Source: Methylocystis rosea (GTDB lineage Bacteria; Pseudomonadota; Alphaproteobacteria; Rhizobiales; Beijerinckiaceae). From it: a stretch of 64,000 nt of DNA. Of the stretch, positions 21,178 through 29,849 are shown piece after piece. The notes beneath the pieces were generated by a model. It saw only the letters and a program-made list of their open reading frames with translations, had not been told where the DNA came from and did no database searches. The stretch lies in NCBI RefSeq assembly GCF_003855495.1, contig NZ_CP034086.1, forward strand, positions 2,083,501 to 2,147,500, given 5' to 3'. Both the position numbers and the translations under genes were made by a program. Numbering within the stretch: the first letter of the stretch is position 1; every line of letters starts with the position of its first letter.

Positions 21178-22671
21178 CTAAAATCTCGGCAGGTTGGGAA
21201 AGGGCACTTTGCCGCCCGAGACATGCATCATCCCGAGTTCAGCGCAGCGATGCAGCGTCGGAAACACCTTGCCCGGATTGAGCCGGCCCTCCGGGTCAAA
21301 AGCGCATTTCAGCCGCATCTGCTGCGCGAGATCCACCTCGGTAAACATCTCGCCCATGAGGTCCCGCTTCTCGACGCCGACGCCATGTTCGCCGGTGAGA
21401 ACGCCGCCGAGCGAGACGCACAGGCGCAAGATGTCGAAGCCGAGCTTCTCCGCGCGCTCAATGTCGCCCTCTTTCGACGCGTCATAGAGAATGAGCGGGT
21501 GGAGATTGCCGTCGCCGGCGTGAAAGACATTGGCGACGCCCAATCCTTGCTCCTTGGCGAGCCGATCCATGCCGGCGAGCGCTTCCGGCAGCCGCGCCCG
21601 CGGGATCGTGCCGTCCATGCAAAGATAGTCGGGCGCGATGCAGCTCACCGCCGGAAAGGCGTTTTTGCGTCCGGCCCAGAATTGCAGCCGCTCGGCCTCG
21701 CTTGTCGAAGCCCGTATCGTCGTCGCCCCTTCTTCGCGCGCGATATCCTGCACCACGCCTACGAGATGATCCACTTCGGCCTGCGGCCCGTCGAGTTCGA
21801 CGATGACGAGCGCTGCGGCGTCGAGCGGATAGCCGCAGGGCTGGAAGCGCTCGACCGCATGGATTGTCGCCTTGTCCATCATTTCGAGGCCAGCCGGGAT
21901 GACGCCGCGCGCAATGATCGCGCCAACGCAGCGCGCCCCCGCCGCCACGCTCGCAAAGCCGAGCAGCAGCCCCCGCGCAACGGGCGGCCTTTGCAGCAGA
22001 CGGACCGTCACCTCCGTGACGACGCCTAGCAAGCCTTCGGAGCCGGTCATCAGTCCGATGAGGTCGTAGCCCTCGCTGTCGAGATGCTTGCCGCCGAGCC
22101 GGATGAACTCGCCGCCCATCAGCACGATGTCGAGTCCGAGGATGTTATTGGTCGTCAGGCCGTATTTCAGACAGTGAACGCCGCCGGCGTTCTCGGCGAC
22201 ATTGCCGCCGATCGAACAGGCGATCTGGGACGACGGATCCGGCGCATAATAGAAGCCCTGCGCTTCAACGGCTTTGGAGATCGCGAGATTTTGAACGCCG
22301 GGCTGGACGCGCGCGCAGCGGTTTTCGTAGTCGATTTCTAGGATTCGGTTGAACTTGGACATGCCGAGAAGAATGCCGTCCTCGAGCGGCATCGAACCGC
22401 CGGACAGCGACGTGCCGGCGCCGCGGGGCACGACCTTGACGTTCATCTCGGCGGCGAGCGCCATGATCGCGCGCACCTGTTCAACGCTCTCCGGCAGCGT
22501 GACGACGAGCGGCAGCGCCCGATACATGGTGAACGCGTCGCATTCATAGGCGCGACGCGCGACCTCGTCGACGATCAGGCTTTCGCGAGGCAGTATGGCC
22601 GCGAGGCGCGCAATGAGTTCATTGCGCCGCGACATAATCGCCGGCTCGGGCTTCGGCATGAGAAGCGTCAT
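21178..22671 (-). CDS. glcD: Glycolate oxidase catalytic subunit GlcD
   Basis: A 497-residue FAD-linked oxidase. The PCMH domain has VPRGAGTSLSGGSMP and IGGNVAENAGGVHCLKYGLT, and the C-terminal cap has FHAGDGNLHPLI and LTGEHGVGVEKRDLM, all typical of GlcD. It oxidises glycolate (or D-lactate) to glyoxylate (or pyruvate). In aerobic autotrophs and methylotrophs the complex recycles phosphoglycolate; no partner gene for that pathway is in view. First gene of the operon. Confidence 0.95.
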   Translation of the reverse strand: MTLLMPKPEPAIMSRRNELIARLAAILPRESLIVDEVARRAYECDAFTMYRALPLVVTLPESVEQVRAIMALAAEMNVKVVPRGAGTSLSGGSMPLEDGILLGMSKFNRILEIDYENRCARVQPGVQNLAISKAVEAQGFYYAPDPSSQIACSIGGNVAENAGGVHCLKYGLTTNNILGLDIVLMGGEFIRLGGKHLDSEGYDLIGLMTGSEGLLGVVTEVTVRLLQRPPVARGLLLGFASVAAGARCVGAIIARGVIPAGLEMMDKATIHAVERFQPCGYPLDAAALVIVELDGPQAEVDHLVGVVQDIAREEGATTIRASTSEAERLQFWAGRKNAFPAVSCIAPDYLCMDGTIPRARLPEALAGMDRLAKEQGLGVANVFHAGDGNLHPLILYDASKEGDIERAEKLGFDILRLCVSLGGVLTGEHGVGVEKRDLMGEMFTEVDLAQQMRLKCAFDPEGRLNPGKVFPTLHRCAELGMMHVSGGKVPFPNLPRF

Positions 22672-22911
22672 GGACTCGCGCCTCCAACGCGAGCGAGAGC
22701 GCTGCTGAACCTGCAGCTATTCGCCTAAGCGGAGCATGGCTTTTGCTCCGGGCTGCGCCCTATGGTCCAAACCGTTTAGAGGAGCCTCGAATTGCCCGCA
22801 AGCATGGCCCGATCGCGCAACCATTAGAAATGCGCGGATTTCTGGCGCTTTTCATTAATCCGCCTATGCTAGGTGAGATCGATCGCAGGCGGAAACACGG
22901 GCCGAAGGGAA

Positions 22912-23286
22912 ATGACCAAGACCATCCTCATCGTCGAGGATAACGAGCTCAATATGAAGCTTTTTAATGATCTCTTGGAAGCCAACGGCCATGCGACGCT
23001 GCAAACAAAGAGCGGCTTCGAGGCGATATCCCTCGCGCGCAACCACCGGCCAGATCTGATCCTGATGGACATCCAGCTGCCCGAGATCAGCGGTCTGGAA
23101 GTCACCCGCATGCTCAAGGAGGACGATGATCTGCGCGCCATTCCCGTCATCGCGATCACCGCCTTCGCGATGAAGGGCGACGAGGAAAAGATCCTGCAGG
23201 GCGGCTGCGAAGCCTATTTGTCGAAACCCATTTCCGTGGCGAAATTCTTGGAAACCGTGAATTCCTTTCTCGCAGAGAAGCGCTGA
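22912..23286 (+). CDS. divK: Single-domain response regulator DivK
   Basis: A 124-residue receiver domain with no output domain. Asp10 is in the acidic pocket, Asp53 in LILMDIQLP is the phosphorylation site, the switch Thr is in IAITAFAM and the conserved Lys is in [27 protein letters not shown] is the DivK signature. In alphaproteobacteria it links the DivJ/PleC kinases to the CtrA pathway and cell polarity. GAAGGGAA lies just before the ATG; the longer frame from 22873 is not conserved. Unlike many relatives it is not followed by pleD here. Confidence 0.92.
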   Translation: MTKTILIVEDNELNMKLFNDLLEANGHATLQTKSGFEAISLARNHRPDLILMDIQLPEISGLEVTRMLKEDDDLRAIPVIAITAFAMKGDEEKILQGGCEAYLSKPISVAKFLETVNSFLAEKR

Positions 23287-23565
23287 GAGTTCTGTGTTCA
23301 CATGAGCGCGCGCGTTCGCCTCGTTAACGATCCGTCCGCGAAGCACCGCGCATCTTCGCCGTTACGATGACGGCTCTCGATCGGCCCGGCCGCGGCGTCA
23401 GTCTGAAGTCGGGCGCAGACGACTTCATCGCCAGACCGTCGATGGTCCCGGCCCGCCGGAGCGGCGGCCCTCTTGAGCGGGCTTGCAGGCGACGCACGGC
23501 TGAACTATACAGCGCGCGACGACGTCAAGCCGTCCGGCCTCCCCCAAGAGGCGTCCGAATAAAAC

Positions 23566-23641
<76 letters not shown>

Positions 23642-23991
23642 CTATCCTAATCCGCTGTTTTAAAGTGGTTTTTCGAAGAAACCAACGAAATGGTTCTCGA
23701 CAAATCCCGGATTTGGCCCTAGCCGAATCGCAGGAGCGCCGCGCAGCCTCTGAACCTCGCGGTTGGTCTCGGCGTGCGAAAATTGTTCTGGCGTCAAACG
23801 GGCGATCCGGCGACGAAACCTGGCGCGAGAGATCCATTCAAAGACGCTCAGCAAATGGACGAATTGAATACAAAATGCGGTCTCCGACATGGGATGGCGC
23901 CGATCTCGCGACAGCGGCGCTGCCTGCCAACGAGGTCGGGTGACGCCCGTCGGCGCGCAGGGCGATGCTTCCATAGAAAGGAACTTGCGAA
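23642..23991. other. Gene-free stretch downstream of tRNA-Ala
   Basis: About 350 bases. Short frames run through it on both strands but none has a ribosome-binding site or a recognisable product. I looked for a second copy of the tRNA 3' end, as left by an integrase, and did not find one in the accessory stretch to 26.7 kb. Confidence 0.4.
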
Positions 23992-24348
23992 ATGAAATTA
24001 CGACTATCCGTTGCGACGATCATATTGTTCTGCTCGGGTTGGGCCTTCGCTGAAGATGCGCCGGTGACATATCAATGCGAGGTCTCGGCTCAACAGAGCG
24101 ACTCAAGCCAGTCGGGGCCCTTTTCCATCGAGATAAGTGGCGCCGCAGTGAAGCTGAGCAACGTCAGCGCCCTTGATGGCCATTTTTCTCTCATTCGAAA
24201 GAATGACGCCTACTACGTCTTTAAAAATAAGAAAAATCAGGGGGGCAACCTCAACCGTTCCACCGGCGCAGTGGAATTATATGCCGTAAACGCCGCCTCT
24301 CATGAGATGACGGTCTCAATCAACGGCGCGTGTGTCGAACAGAAATAG
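23992..24348 (+). CDS. Small secreted protein of unknown function
   Basis: A 118-residue protein with a clear Sec signal peptide (MKLRLSVATIILFCSGWAFA, cleavage likely after AFA). The mature part of about 98 residues looks beta-rich and contains two Cys (YQCEVS and NGACVEQK) that could form a disulfide. AAAGGAA lies upstream of the ATG. I do not recognise the family. It stands alone between the tRNA and the broken molybdenum-enzyme gene. Confidence 0.65.
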   Translation: MKLRLSVATIILFCSGWAFAEDAPVTYQCEVSAQQSDSSQSGPFSIEISGAAVKLSNVSALDGHFSLIRKNDAYYVFKNKKNQGGNLNRSTGAVELYAVNAASHEMTVSINGACVEQK

Positions 24349-24686
24349 ACCCAGGATTTCGCGCGCCTCGAACACTCCTCTAAGGTATCGACGCGATCGA
24401 CCGTTATTCCCTCACCGTGCTTCCACACGGATAGCCCTGTAACAGGGGTCGTATTAAATAGGACCTCCTGGCTTCCATCTGGCAACGGGTTTTTTCCGGT
24501 AAGCAGATGAATGATCGCGGCAAGTTCGGCTGAATGATCGCGGCAAGTTCGGCGCGACGCGTGAGCCAGGAAGCATTCTCGAGCTGATGTGCGATCGTCT
24601 TCCTGAAGCTGCAAGGGAACCAATCCTAATGCCGGCGGTTCTAATTCGGCCTTCTCGGATCAGGCCATGCAAGGAAGACCGCAGGC
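24349..24686. other. Gene-poor stretch before the broken ferredoxin-subunit gene
   Basis: No convincing gene. A minus-strand frame (24300-24623) overlaps the end of the secreted-protein gene and has no recognisable product. The stretch contains a 23-bp tandem duplication listed separately and probably represents decayed DNA. Confidence 0.4.
24508..24553. repeat. 23-bp perfect tandem duplication
   Basis: The unit starting TGAATGATCGCGGCAAGTTC occurs at 24508-24530 and again, identically, at 24531-24553. It is in non-coding DNA next to a pseudogene, so it looks like a recent slippage event rather than a functional array. Confidence 0.85.
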
Positions 24687-24847
24687 GACCTCAGCGGAGC
24701 TTGCCGCCGGAGTTCGAGGTGGGCTTTCGCGTGAATGACGTGGAACGCCGCATGTTCGTGCGGCCGTGGACCACCTTCCTCGACGCCCTTCGTGAACATC
24801 TCGCGTCCGCGATCTTCCGATCACGATCGATAAGCTACCCGAGTTGA
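24687..24847 (+). pseudogene. Truncated [2Fe-2S] subunit of a xanthine/aldehyde dehydrogenase-type molybdenum enzyme
   Basis: The frame holding EVGFRVNDVERRMFVRPWTT and FLDALREHL matches the N-terminal strand-helix of the two-[2Fe-2S] subunit of molybdenum hydroxylases (pattern: Val-Asn-Gly-x...Thr-Thr-Leu-Leu-Asp-Ala-Leu-Arg-Glu). Immediately after LREHL the match stops: the first cluster motif, normally G-x-K-x-G-C-x-x-G-x-C-G-A-C, is missing, and the frame ends at 24847. No molybdopterin or FAD subunit follows. The intact xdhC and MobA-like genes just downstream are the usual accessory genes of such an operon, so this looks like the remains of its structural part. Boundaries are approximate. 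Confidence 0.55.
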
Positions 24848-24876
24848 GGCAGCCCACGAGCAACCACGCAGAGTAA

Positions 24877-25893
24877 ATGAATTACGTCCCAGACCCCGGC
24901 CGACCGAGAGACGCGCTGACGAGCGCCCGCAGGTGGCTGGAGGAATTCGGACAGGCGGCGTTAGCGACCGTCGTTTCCACCTGGGGTTCGTCGCCCGTAC
25001 CGGTCGGCGGCCAAATGGCCATCGGTCCATGCGGACAATTCGAGGGCTCCGTCTCCGGGGGTTGCGTCGAAGCGGACGTGATTACCCAAGCGGCGGACGT
25101 TCTGGCGCGCGACAGACCGAAGTTGTTAGAGTTCGGAGTCGGAGAGGAACTGGCGTGGAAGGCCGACCTGCCCTGCGGCGGCGCCATCAGCATCTATGTC
25201 GAGCCGCTGCAGCGTGAGCGAGATTCAGCTTTTCTCGACAGAGTGTTTTCCGCGCGCCGCGCACGGATGTCGCTTGCCGTGATCACCACGCTTGCGACCG
25301 GCGCGCGACGCCTGTTTGACGCCAGCGAATTGATGCCGGCCGAGATCGCCCAATGCCTGGTTTCGGGTGAAAGCCGGCTTCTCTCGCTCGGCGATGCGCC
25401 GGTCTTCTTGCACGCGCTCACGCCGCCCGTTCGCGTGGTCATTGTCGGCGCGACGCATGTCGGCCAGGTGCTGGCTGATCTGACGAATCGCATTGGTTAC
25501 GACGTCGTCGTCGTGGACCCGCGCGCCGCATTTGCGAGCGTAGACCGCCTCGGCGATTTCAAAAGTCTCACCGACTGGCCTGAAATCTCGCTGAAGTCCT
25601 TGGGGCTCGACCCAAGGACGGCGGTGGTCGCTCTGACCCACGCCGCCGCGATTGACGATGAAGCGCTCACCGAGGCGCTGCGCTCGCACTGCCTGTATAT
25701 TGGCGCCCTGGGCTCGACACGGACACACGCCAAGCGCTTGCAGCGTCTCGCCGCAGCAGGCTTCAACGATGCGGAACTCGCGCGCATCAGCGCCCCGATT
25801 GGACTGCCGATTGGCGCGAAAGGCCCGGCCGAGATCGCCGTCTCGATTCTCGCGGAAATCGTCAAAGTCGCGCGCGAAACGAGGCAAGCGTGA
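24877..25893 (+). CDS. XdhC/CoxI-family molybdenum hydroxylase maturation factor
   Basis: A 338-residue protein with the two XdhC domains: N-terminal (LATVVSTWGSSPVPVGGQMA, then GSVSGGCVEADVI and the conserved PCGG) and a C-terminal Rossmann domain (VVIVGATHVGQVLADL, ALTHAAAIDDEAL, YIGALGSTRTHAKR, IGLPIGAKGPAEIAVSI). Family members bind molybdenum cofactor, promote its sulfuration and insert it into xanthine or aldehyde dehydrogenases. The enzyme it would serve is not intact next to it, so it may act on one encoded elsewhere. A GTG inside its stop starts the next gene. Confidence 0.88.
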   Translation: MNYVPDPGRPRDALTSARRWLEEFGQAALATVVSTWGSSPVPVGGQMAIGPCGQFEGSVSGGCVEADVITQAADVLARDRPKLLEFGVGEELAWKADLPCGGAISIYVEPLQRERDSAFLDRVFSARRARMSLAVITTLATGARRLFDASELMPAEIAQCLVSGESRLLSLGDAPVFLHALTPPVRVVIVGATHVGQVLADLTNRIGYDVVVVDPRAAFASVDRLGDFKSLTDWPEISLKSLGLDPRTAVVALTHAAAIDDEALTEALRSHCLYIGALGSTRTHAKRLQRLAAAGFNDAELARISAPIGLPIGAKGPAEIAVSILAEIVKVARETRQA

Positions 25894-26498
25894 ATATCGC
25901 AGCTGTGCTCTTGGCTGCTGGAGCCTCAAAACGATTTGGCGAGAACAACAAGCTTCTCTCCGACCTCGGCGGAAAGCCGCTCATCCGCAGGGTGGCCGAA
26001 GCCGTCGTTTGCAGCGGCGTCGACGTTGTCGTCGTTACCGGCTGCGATCGCCCGCAGATCGAAAAAGCTCTCGAAGGCTTGCCGCTTCGATTTGCACACA
26101 ATTTGAACTGGGAAAGCGGCATGGGAGCGTCGATCGCCGTCGGCGTCAACGCGCTCGGCCAGCAAACACAAGGAGCGTTTGTGATCCCGGGCGATCTGCC
26201 CTTTTTGACATCAGATCTGATCAAAGAGCTGACCGCCCTCTTTATGGAGAGCCGGGGCGCTTTGATCACCTATCCAACAACCTCCTCTGGCGAGCAGCGC
26301 AACCCGGTTTTGTGGCCCCGACGATTCCTCCCCTCGCTGGCGGTCCTTTCTGGGTCGTCGGGCGCCAAGCAATTGCTCCAGAACTGCGCGGATTCGCAAA
26401 AGCAGGCGCACGTGTTTGATGAAAGCGCCTATCTCGACGTTGATGCGCCTGCGGATTTGGAAGCCGCCCGTTCGCGATTGAACATTGCGAATCTTTAA
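25890..26498 (+). CDS. MobA-like nucleotidyltransferase (MocA type, molybdopterin cytidylyltransferase)
   Basis: A 202-residue NTP-transferase. The nucleotide-binding loop is VLLAAGASKRFGENNKLL, followed by VVVVTGCDR, GMGASIAVGV and the metal-binding VIPGDLPFLTSDLI. These features fit the MocA/MobA-like group that makes the cytosine dinucleotide form of molybdenum cofactor for xanthine dehydrogenase-type enzymes. The start is a GTG overlapping the xdhC stop, and the pairing with XdhC supports the call. MocA versus another nucleotide specificity cannot be proved by eye. Confidence 0.82.
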   Translation: MNIAAVLLAAGASKRFGENNKLLSDLGGKPLIRRVAEAVVCSGVDVVVVTGCDRPQIEKALEGLPLRFAHNLNWESGMGASIAVGVNALGQQTQGAFVIPGDLPFLTSDLIKELTALFMESRGALITYPTTSSGEQRNPVLWPRRFLPSLAVLSGSSGAKQLLQNCADSQKQAHVFDESAYLDVDAPADLEAARSRLNIANL

Positions 26499-26729
26499 GG
26501 GCTTTTACGCGGCGCAGATTTCGTCATGCAAATGGGCCGCTTAACCGCGCACGCTGCGATAATAGAGCAGCCGCACGGCTGCGTCGGGGCTCTGATGCGC
26601 CTCAAGCGCGACCTTGATGTGTCCGGCTCAAGGAATATGTTGCAGCATAAGCGGCCATCAAGCGATTGACGTTCGAGACGACCTTCCGCGCTGGATACTT
26701 CCGGCGCAGCCGAAATTGCAGGCTCAGTC

Positions 26730-27446
26730 ATGCCCTATGAGCTCTACTATTGGCCCGGCATTCAAGGACGTGGAGAGTTCGTGAGGCTCGTGCTGGAAGA
26801 AGCCGGCGCCAGCTATATTGACATGGCGCGTGAGCCAAACGCCGAGGCGTCGCTTGTGGCTTTTCTCGAACGAACCGACCTCGCCCATCCGTCATTCGCA
26901 CCGCCGTTCTTGAAAGACGGACAGGTGATCGTGGGACAGACCGCCGCGATACTGCTTTATCTCGGCGATCGTCACCATCTCGCGCCGAGCGACGCGGCGC
27001 GCAGACTTTGGGTTCACCAAATTCAGTTGACGATCGCTGACTTGGTCGGCGAGGCTCACGACACTCATCATCCCTTGGGCGGGGATTTGTATTACGAGGA
27101 GCAGAAACCCGAGGCCTCACGCAGAGCGAAGTGGTTCCGCAAGGAACGGATACAAAAATATCTTGATTGGTTCCAAACGATCCTCGCCCGCAATCCCGAC
27201 GGTGACGCACATCTCGTCGGCGATACCTTAAGCTACGCCGATCTCTCCCTGTTCCAAACCGTCGAAGGCTTGCTCTATGCGTTCCCCAACACAACAAAAG
27301 CAGTTCTCGCCGCGTCGCCGCGCGTGTCCGCTCTTTGCATGATGGTCGCGCGACGCCCGCGCATTCGCGCATACATCGAGAGCGATCGCAGGGTGAAATT
27401 CAACGAGCAAGGTATATTTCGTCACTATCCTGAACTCGATGACTGA
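26730..27446 (+). CDS. Glutathione S-transferase
   Basis: A 238-residue cytosolic GST. The N-terminal thioredoxin-like domain begins YELYYWPGIQGRGEFVRLVL, with Tyr near residue 7 in the catalytic position, and contains PPFLKDGQVIVGQTAAILLYL, whose QTAAI is the glutathione-binding Ser/Thr turn. The C-terminal helical domain has the structural motif GDTLSYADLSLFQ. It conjugates glutathione to electrophiles; the substrate is unknown. The stop lies about 110 bases before egtB. Confidence 0.9.
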   Translation: MPYELYYWPGIQGRGEFVRLVLEEAGASYIDMAREPNAEASLVAFLERTDLAHPSFAPPFLKDGQVIVGQTAAILLYLGDRHHLAPSDAARRLWVHQIQLTIADLVGEAHDTHHPLGGDLYYEEQKPEASRRAKWFRKERIQKYLDWFQTILARNPDGDAHLVGDTLSYADLSLFQTVEGLLYAFPNTTKAVLAASPRVSALCMMVARRPRIRAYIESDRRVKFNEQGIFRHYPELDD

Positions 27447-27555
27447 TCAGCGGGACCAATCCCTGCACGGACCCTTAGGTTGGCGGATCGCCCTATATGC
27501 TCACCTTGTCGGGCGTCGCAGCTTAAGTTCAGCTTGCTTCTTTGGAGAGATGTTG

Positions 27556-28854
27556 ATGGGTGGATTAGCCTTGATCCTCGAAACGCAGCTTTCGGCGAGC
27601 GCCCACAGCGCCATGAGCGACCGTCTTTTTCAAACCCGCAGACTTTCGATCGAACTTGCAGCTCCACTCAGCGCCGAAGACATGGTCGTCCAAGCGATGG
27701 AGGACGCCAGTCCGACCAAATGGCATCTCGCTCACACAACTTGGTTTTTCGAAACCTTCGTCTTGACGCCGTATCTGACTGGCTATCAACTATTCGATGA
27801 GGCGTTCAATTATTGCTTCAATTCGTATTATGAGCACCTTGGCGCTCGGCAGCCAAGGCCGAAGCGCGGACTACTCACCAGGCCGTCGCTCGATCGCGTT
27901 TTCGCCTACAGGCAGCATGTTGACATAGCATTGGCGCAGCTTCTTACTGAGCAAACCGAGGCGTCGCCGGCGTTGATCCATACGCTGGAGGTCGGGATCA
28001 ATCACGAGCAGCAACATCAGGAGCTGATGCTCACAGACATCCTCTCCCTTTTCGCTGCGAATCCCCTAACGCCAGCCTATCGCCCAACCCAGCCCCACTC
28101 CATTCCCGCGCCAAGCGAACCGCTACGCTGGATCGACTTTGCCGGCGGCGTGCGCCAAATCGGCCACGACGGAAAGGGTTTTGCTTGGGACAATGAGGGG
28201 CCTCGCCATGATGTGCTCCTGCGCCCGTTTCGGCTTGCGGACCGCCTCGTCACAAACCGGGAGTGGTTGGCGTTCGTCGCCGACGGCGGCTACGAGACGG
28301 CGACCCTATGGCTGTCCGACGGCTGGGCCGCGATCCTGCGCGAAAACTGGCATGCGCCACTCTATTGGGAGTCTCGCGACGGAGAGTGGTTTGAGATGTC
28401 GCTCCATGGATTGCAGCCGCTAAGCCTCGATGCGCCGGTTGCGCATGTGAGCTACTACGAAGCCGATGCTTTTGCGCGCTGGTCTGGCAAGCGCTTGCCC
28501 ACGGAATTCGAATGGGAAGTCGCGGCGGCAACAGTCCCAAAGCAGGGAAATTTTCTTGAAACGGCGGCATTGCGTCCGCGACCGGTCGAAGCCGAACCCA
28601 ATGGATCGCCTCGTCAGATGTTCGGCGATGTCTGGGAATGGACCCAGAGCGCCTATCTGCCCTATCCGGGCTATCGCGCCCCTGAGGGAGCGCTCGGAGA
28701 ATACAATGGCAAGTTCATGGTTGGTCAGCACGTGTTGCGCGGCGGCTCCTGCGTAACGCCGCAAGATCACATCCGCCCGAGCTATCGCAACTTCTTTTAT
28801 CCACATCAGCGCTGGCAATTTCTGGGCCTACGTCTCGCTTCGGAGGTTGCCTGA
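27556..28854 (+). CDS. egtB: Ergothioneine biosynthesis sulfoxide synthase EgtB
   Basis: A 432-residue non-heme iron enzyme. The N-terminal DinB-like domain has KWHLAHTTWFFETF and GINHEQQHQELMLTDI, which supply the three iron-binding His. The C-terminal FGE-sulfatase-like domain begins around residue 180 and ends RPSYRNFFYPHQRWQFLGLR. It joins hercynine and cysteine (or gamma-glutamylcysteine) with O2. I chose the ATG at 27556 because GGAGAG ends 6 bases before it; the frame is open upstream to 27439 without conservation. egtD follows with overlapping stop and start. No EgtC or EgtE gene is present here. Confidence 0.93.
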   Translation: MGGLALILETQLSASAHSAMSDRLFQTRRLSIELAAPLSAEDMVVQAMEDASPTKWHLAHTTWFFETFVLTPYLTGYQLFDEAFNYCFNSYYEHLGARQPRPKRGLLTRPSLDRVFAYRQHVDIALAQLLTEQTEASPALIHTLEVGINHEQQHQELMLTDILSLFAANPLTPAYRPTQPHSIPAPSEPLRWIDFAGGVRQIGHDGKGFAWDNEGPRHDVLLRPFRLADRLVTNREWLAFVADGGYETATLWLSDGWAAILRENWHAPLYWESRDGEWFEMSLHGLQPLSLDAPVAHVSYYEADAFARWSGKRLPTEFEWEVAAATVPKQGNFLETAALRPRPVEAEPNGSPRQMFGDVWEWTQSAYLPYPGYRAPEGALGEYNGKFMVGQHVLRGGSCVTPQDHIRPSYRNFFYPHQRWQFLGLRLASEVA

Positions 28855-29819
28855 TGTCAAAGGCGACGGAACGCTCAGCCACGCCGCTCGCGCGGCAAGC
28901 GGACGACTTCGCCGTTAGCGTGCTGGAGGGCCTGTCCCGGCCGAAGAAGAGTCTTCCCTGCCGGTTCTTTTATGACGCGAAAGGCAGCGGGCTTTTCGAA
29001 GACATTACGCGCCAGCCCGAGTACTATCCAACAAGAGTCGAGGTTGGGATTCTCACAGCCAATGCGATGCAGATGCTCGAGGGAGCGCTCGCAGAGACGG
29101 TTCTCGTCGAGTTCGGCTCGGGTTCGAGCATCAAGACGGAAATCCTGCTCGGACATTTGCCGCGTCTACACGCCTATGTGCCGATCGATATCTCGGAGAG
29201 CGCTCTTACAGATGCTCGAGAGCGGCTGACGGCGCGATTTTCCGGACTCAACATTCAGCTGCTCTTGGGCGATTTTTCGCGTCCGATCGAGCTTCCTCTC
29301 GAGCTGGCGGAACGGCCTAAGCTGGGATTTTTCCCTGGATCGACGATCGGCAATTTCGTCCCTGCGGAGGCGACGCAGTTGCTACGCGCGATGCGAGAGA
29401 CGCTTTCGCCGCGCGGAAAGCTGATCATCGGCGTCGATCTGAAAAAGGACGTTCGCCAGCTTGTTGCAGCTTACGATGACGCCAATGGCGTCACCGCCGC
29501 ATTCAATCTCAATCTCCTTGTGCGCATTAATCGCGAACTCGATGCGACATTCGATCTTCAAGCCTTTCGCCATGCGGCGACCTACGAGCCCTTCGAAGGA
29601 CGCATTGAGATGCATCTCGTCAGTCTGAAGGATCAGGACGTCTGGGTGGCGGGAAGAAAAATTCGCTTCCGTACGGCGGAGACGATTCACACCGAGAGCG
29701 CTTACAAATACACGATCGAAGAGTTCCATCTGATCGCGCAGGCGGCGGGGTGGACCCCTCTGCGCGTATGGAAAGATCACCTAAGCTTGTTCAGCGTACA
29801 TGAATTGGTCGCACCTTGA
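28854..29819 (+). CDS. egtD: L-histidine N(alpha)-methyltransferase EgtD
   Basis: A 321-residue SAM-dependent methyltransferase. FYDAKGSGLFEDITRQPEYY is the EgtD signature, VEFGSGSSIKTEILL binds SAM, and GFFPGSTIGNF and KYTIEEFHLIAQAAGW are conserved. It trimethylates histidine to hercynine, the first step of ergothioneine synthesis. Its ATG shares a base with the egtB stop, so both are made from one message. Confidence 0.95.
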   Translation: MSKATERSATPLARQADDFAVSVLEGLSRPKKSLPCRFFYDAKGSGLFEDITRQPEYYPTRVEVGILTANAMQMLEGALAETVLVEFGSGSSIKTEILLGHLPRLHAYVPIDISESALTDARERLTARFSGLNIQLLLGDFSRPIELPLELAERPKLGFFPGSTIGNFVPAEATQLLRAMRETLSPRGKLIIGVDLKKDVRQLVAAYDDANGVTAAFNLNLLVRINRELDATFDLQAFRHAATYEPFEGRIEMHLVSLKDQDVWVAGRKIRFRTAETIHTESAYKYTIEEFHLIAQAAGWTPLRVWKDHLSLFSVHELVAP

Positions 29820-29849
29820 GCGAAGGGCGACGCCGCCGGGACCAGCTGA

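Noticed and set aside
24300-24623. 107-residue minus-strand frame overlapping the small secreted-protein gene
   Set aside because: It overlaps a better-supported gene, crosses a recent tandem duplication and has no ribosome-binding site.
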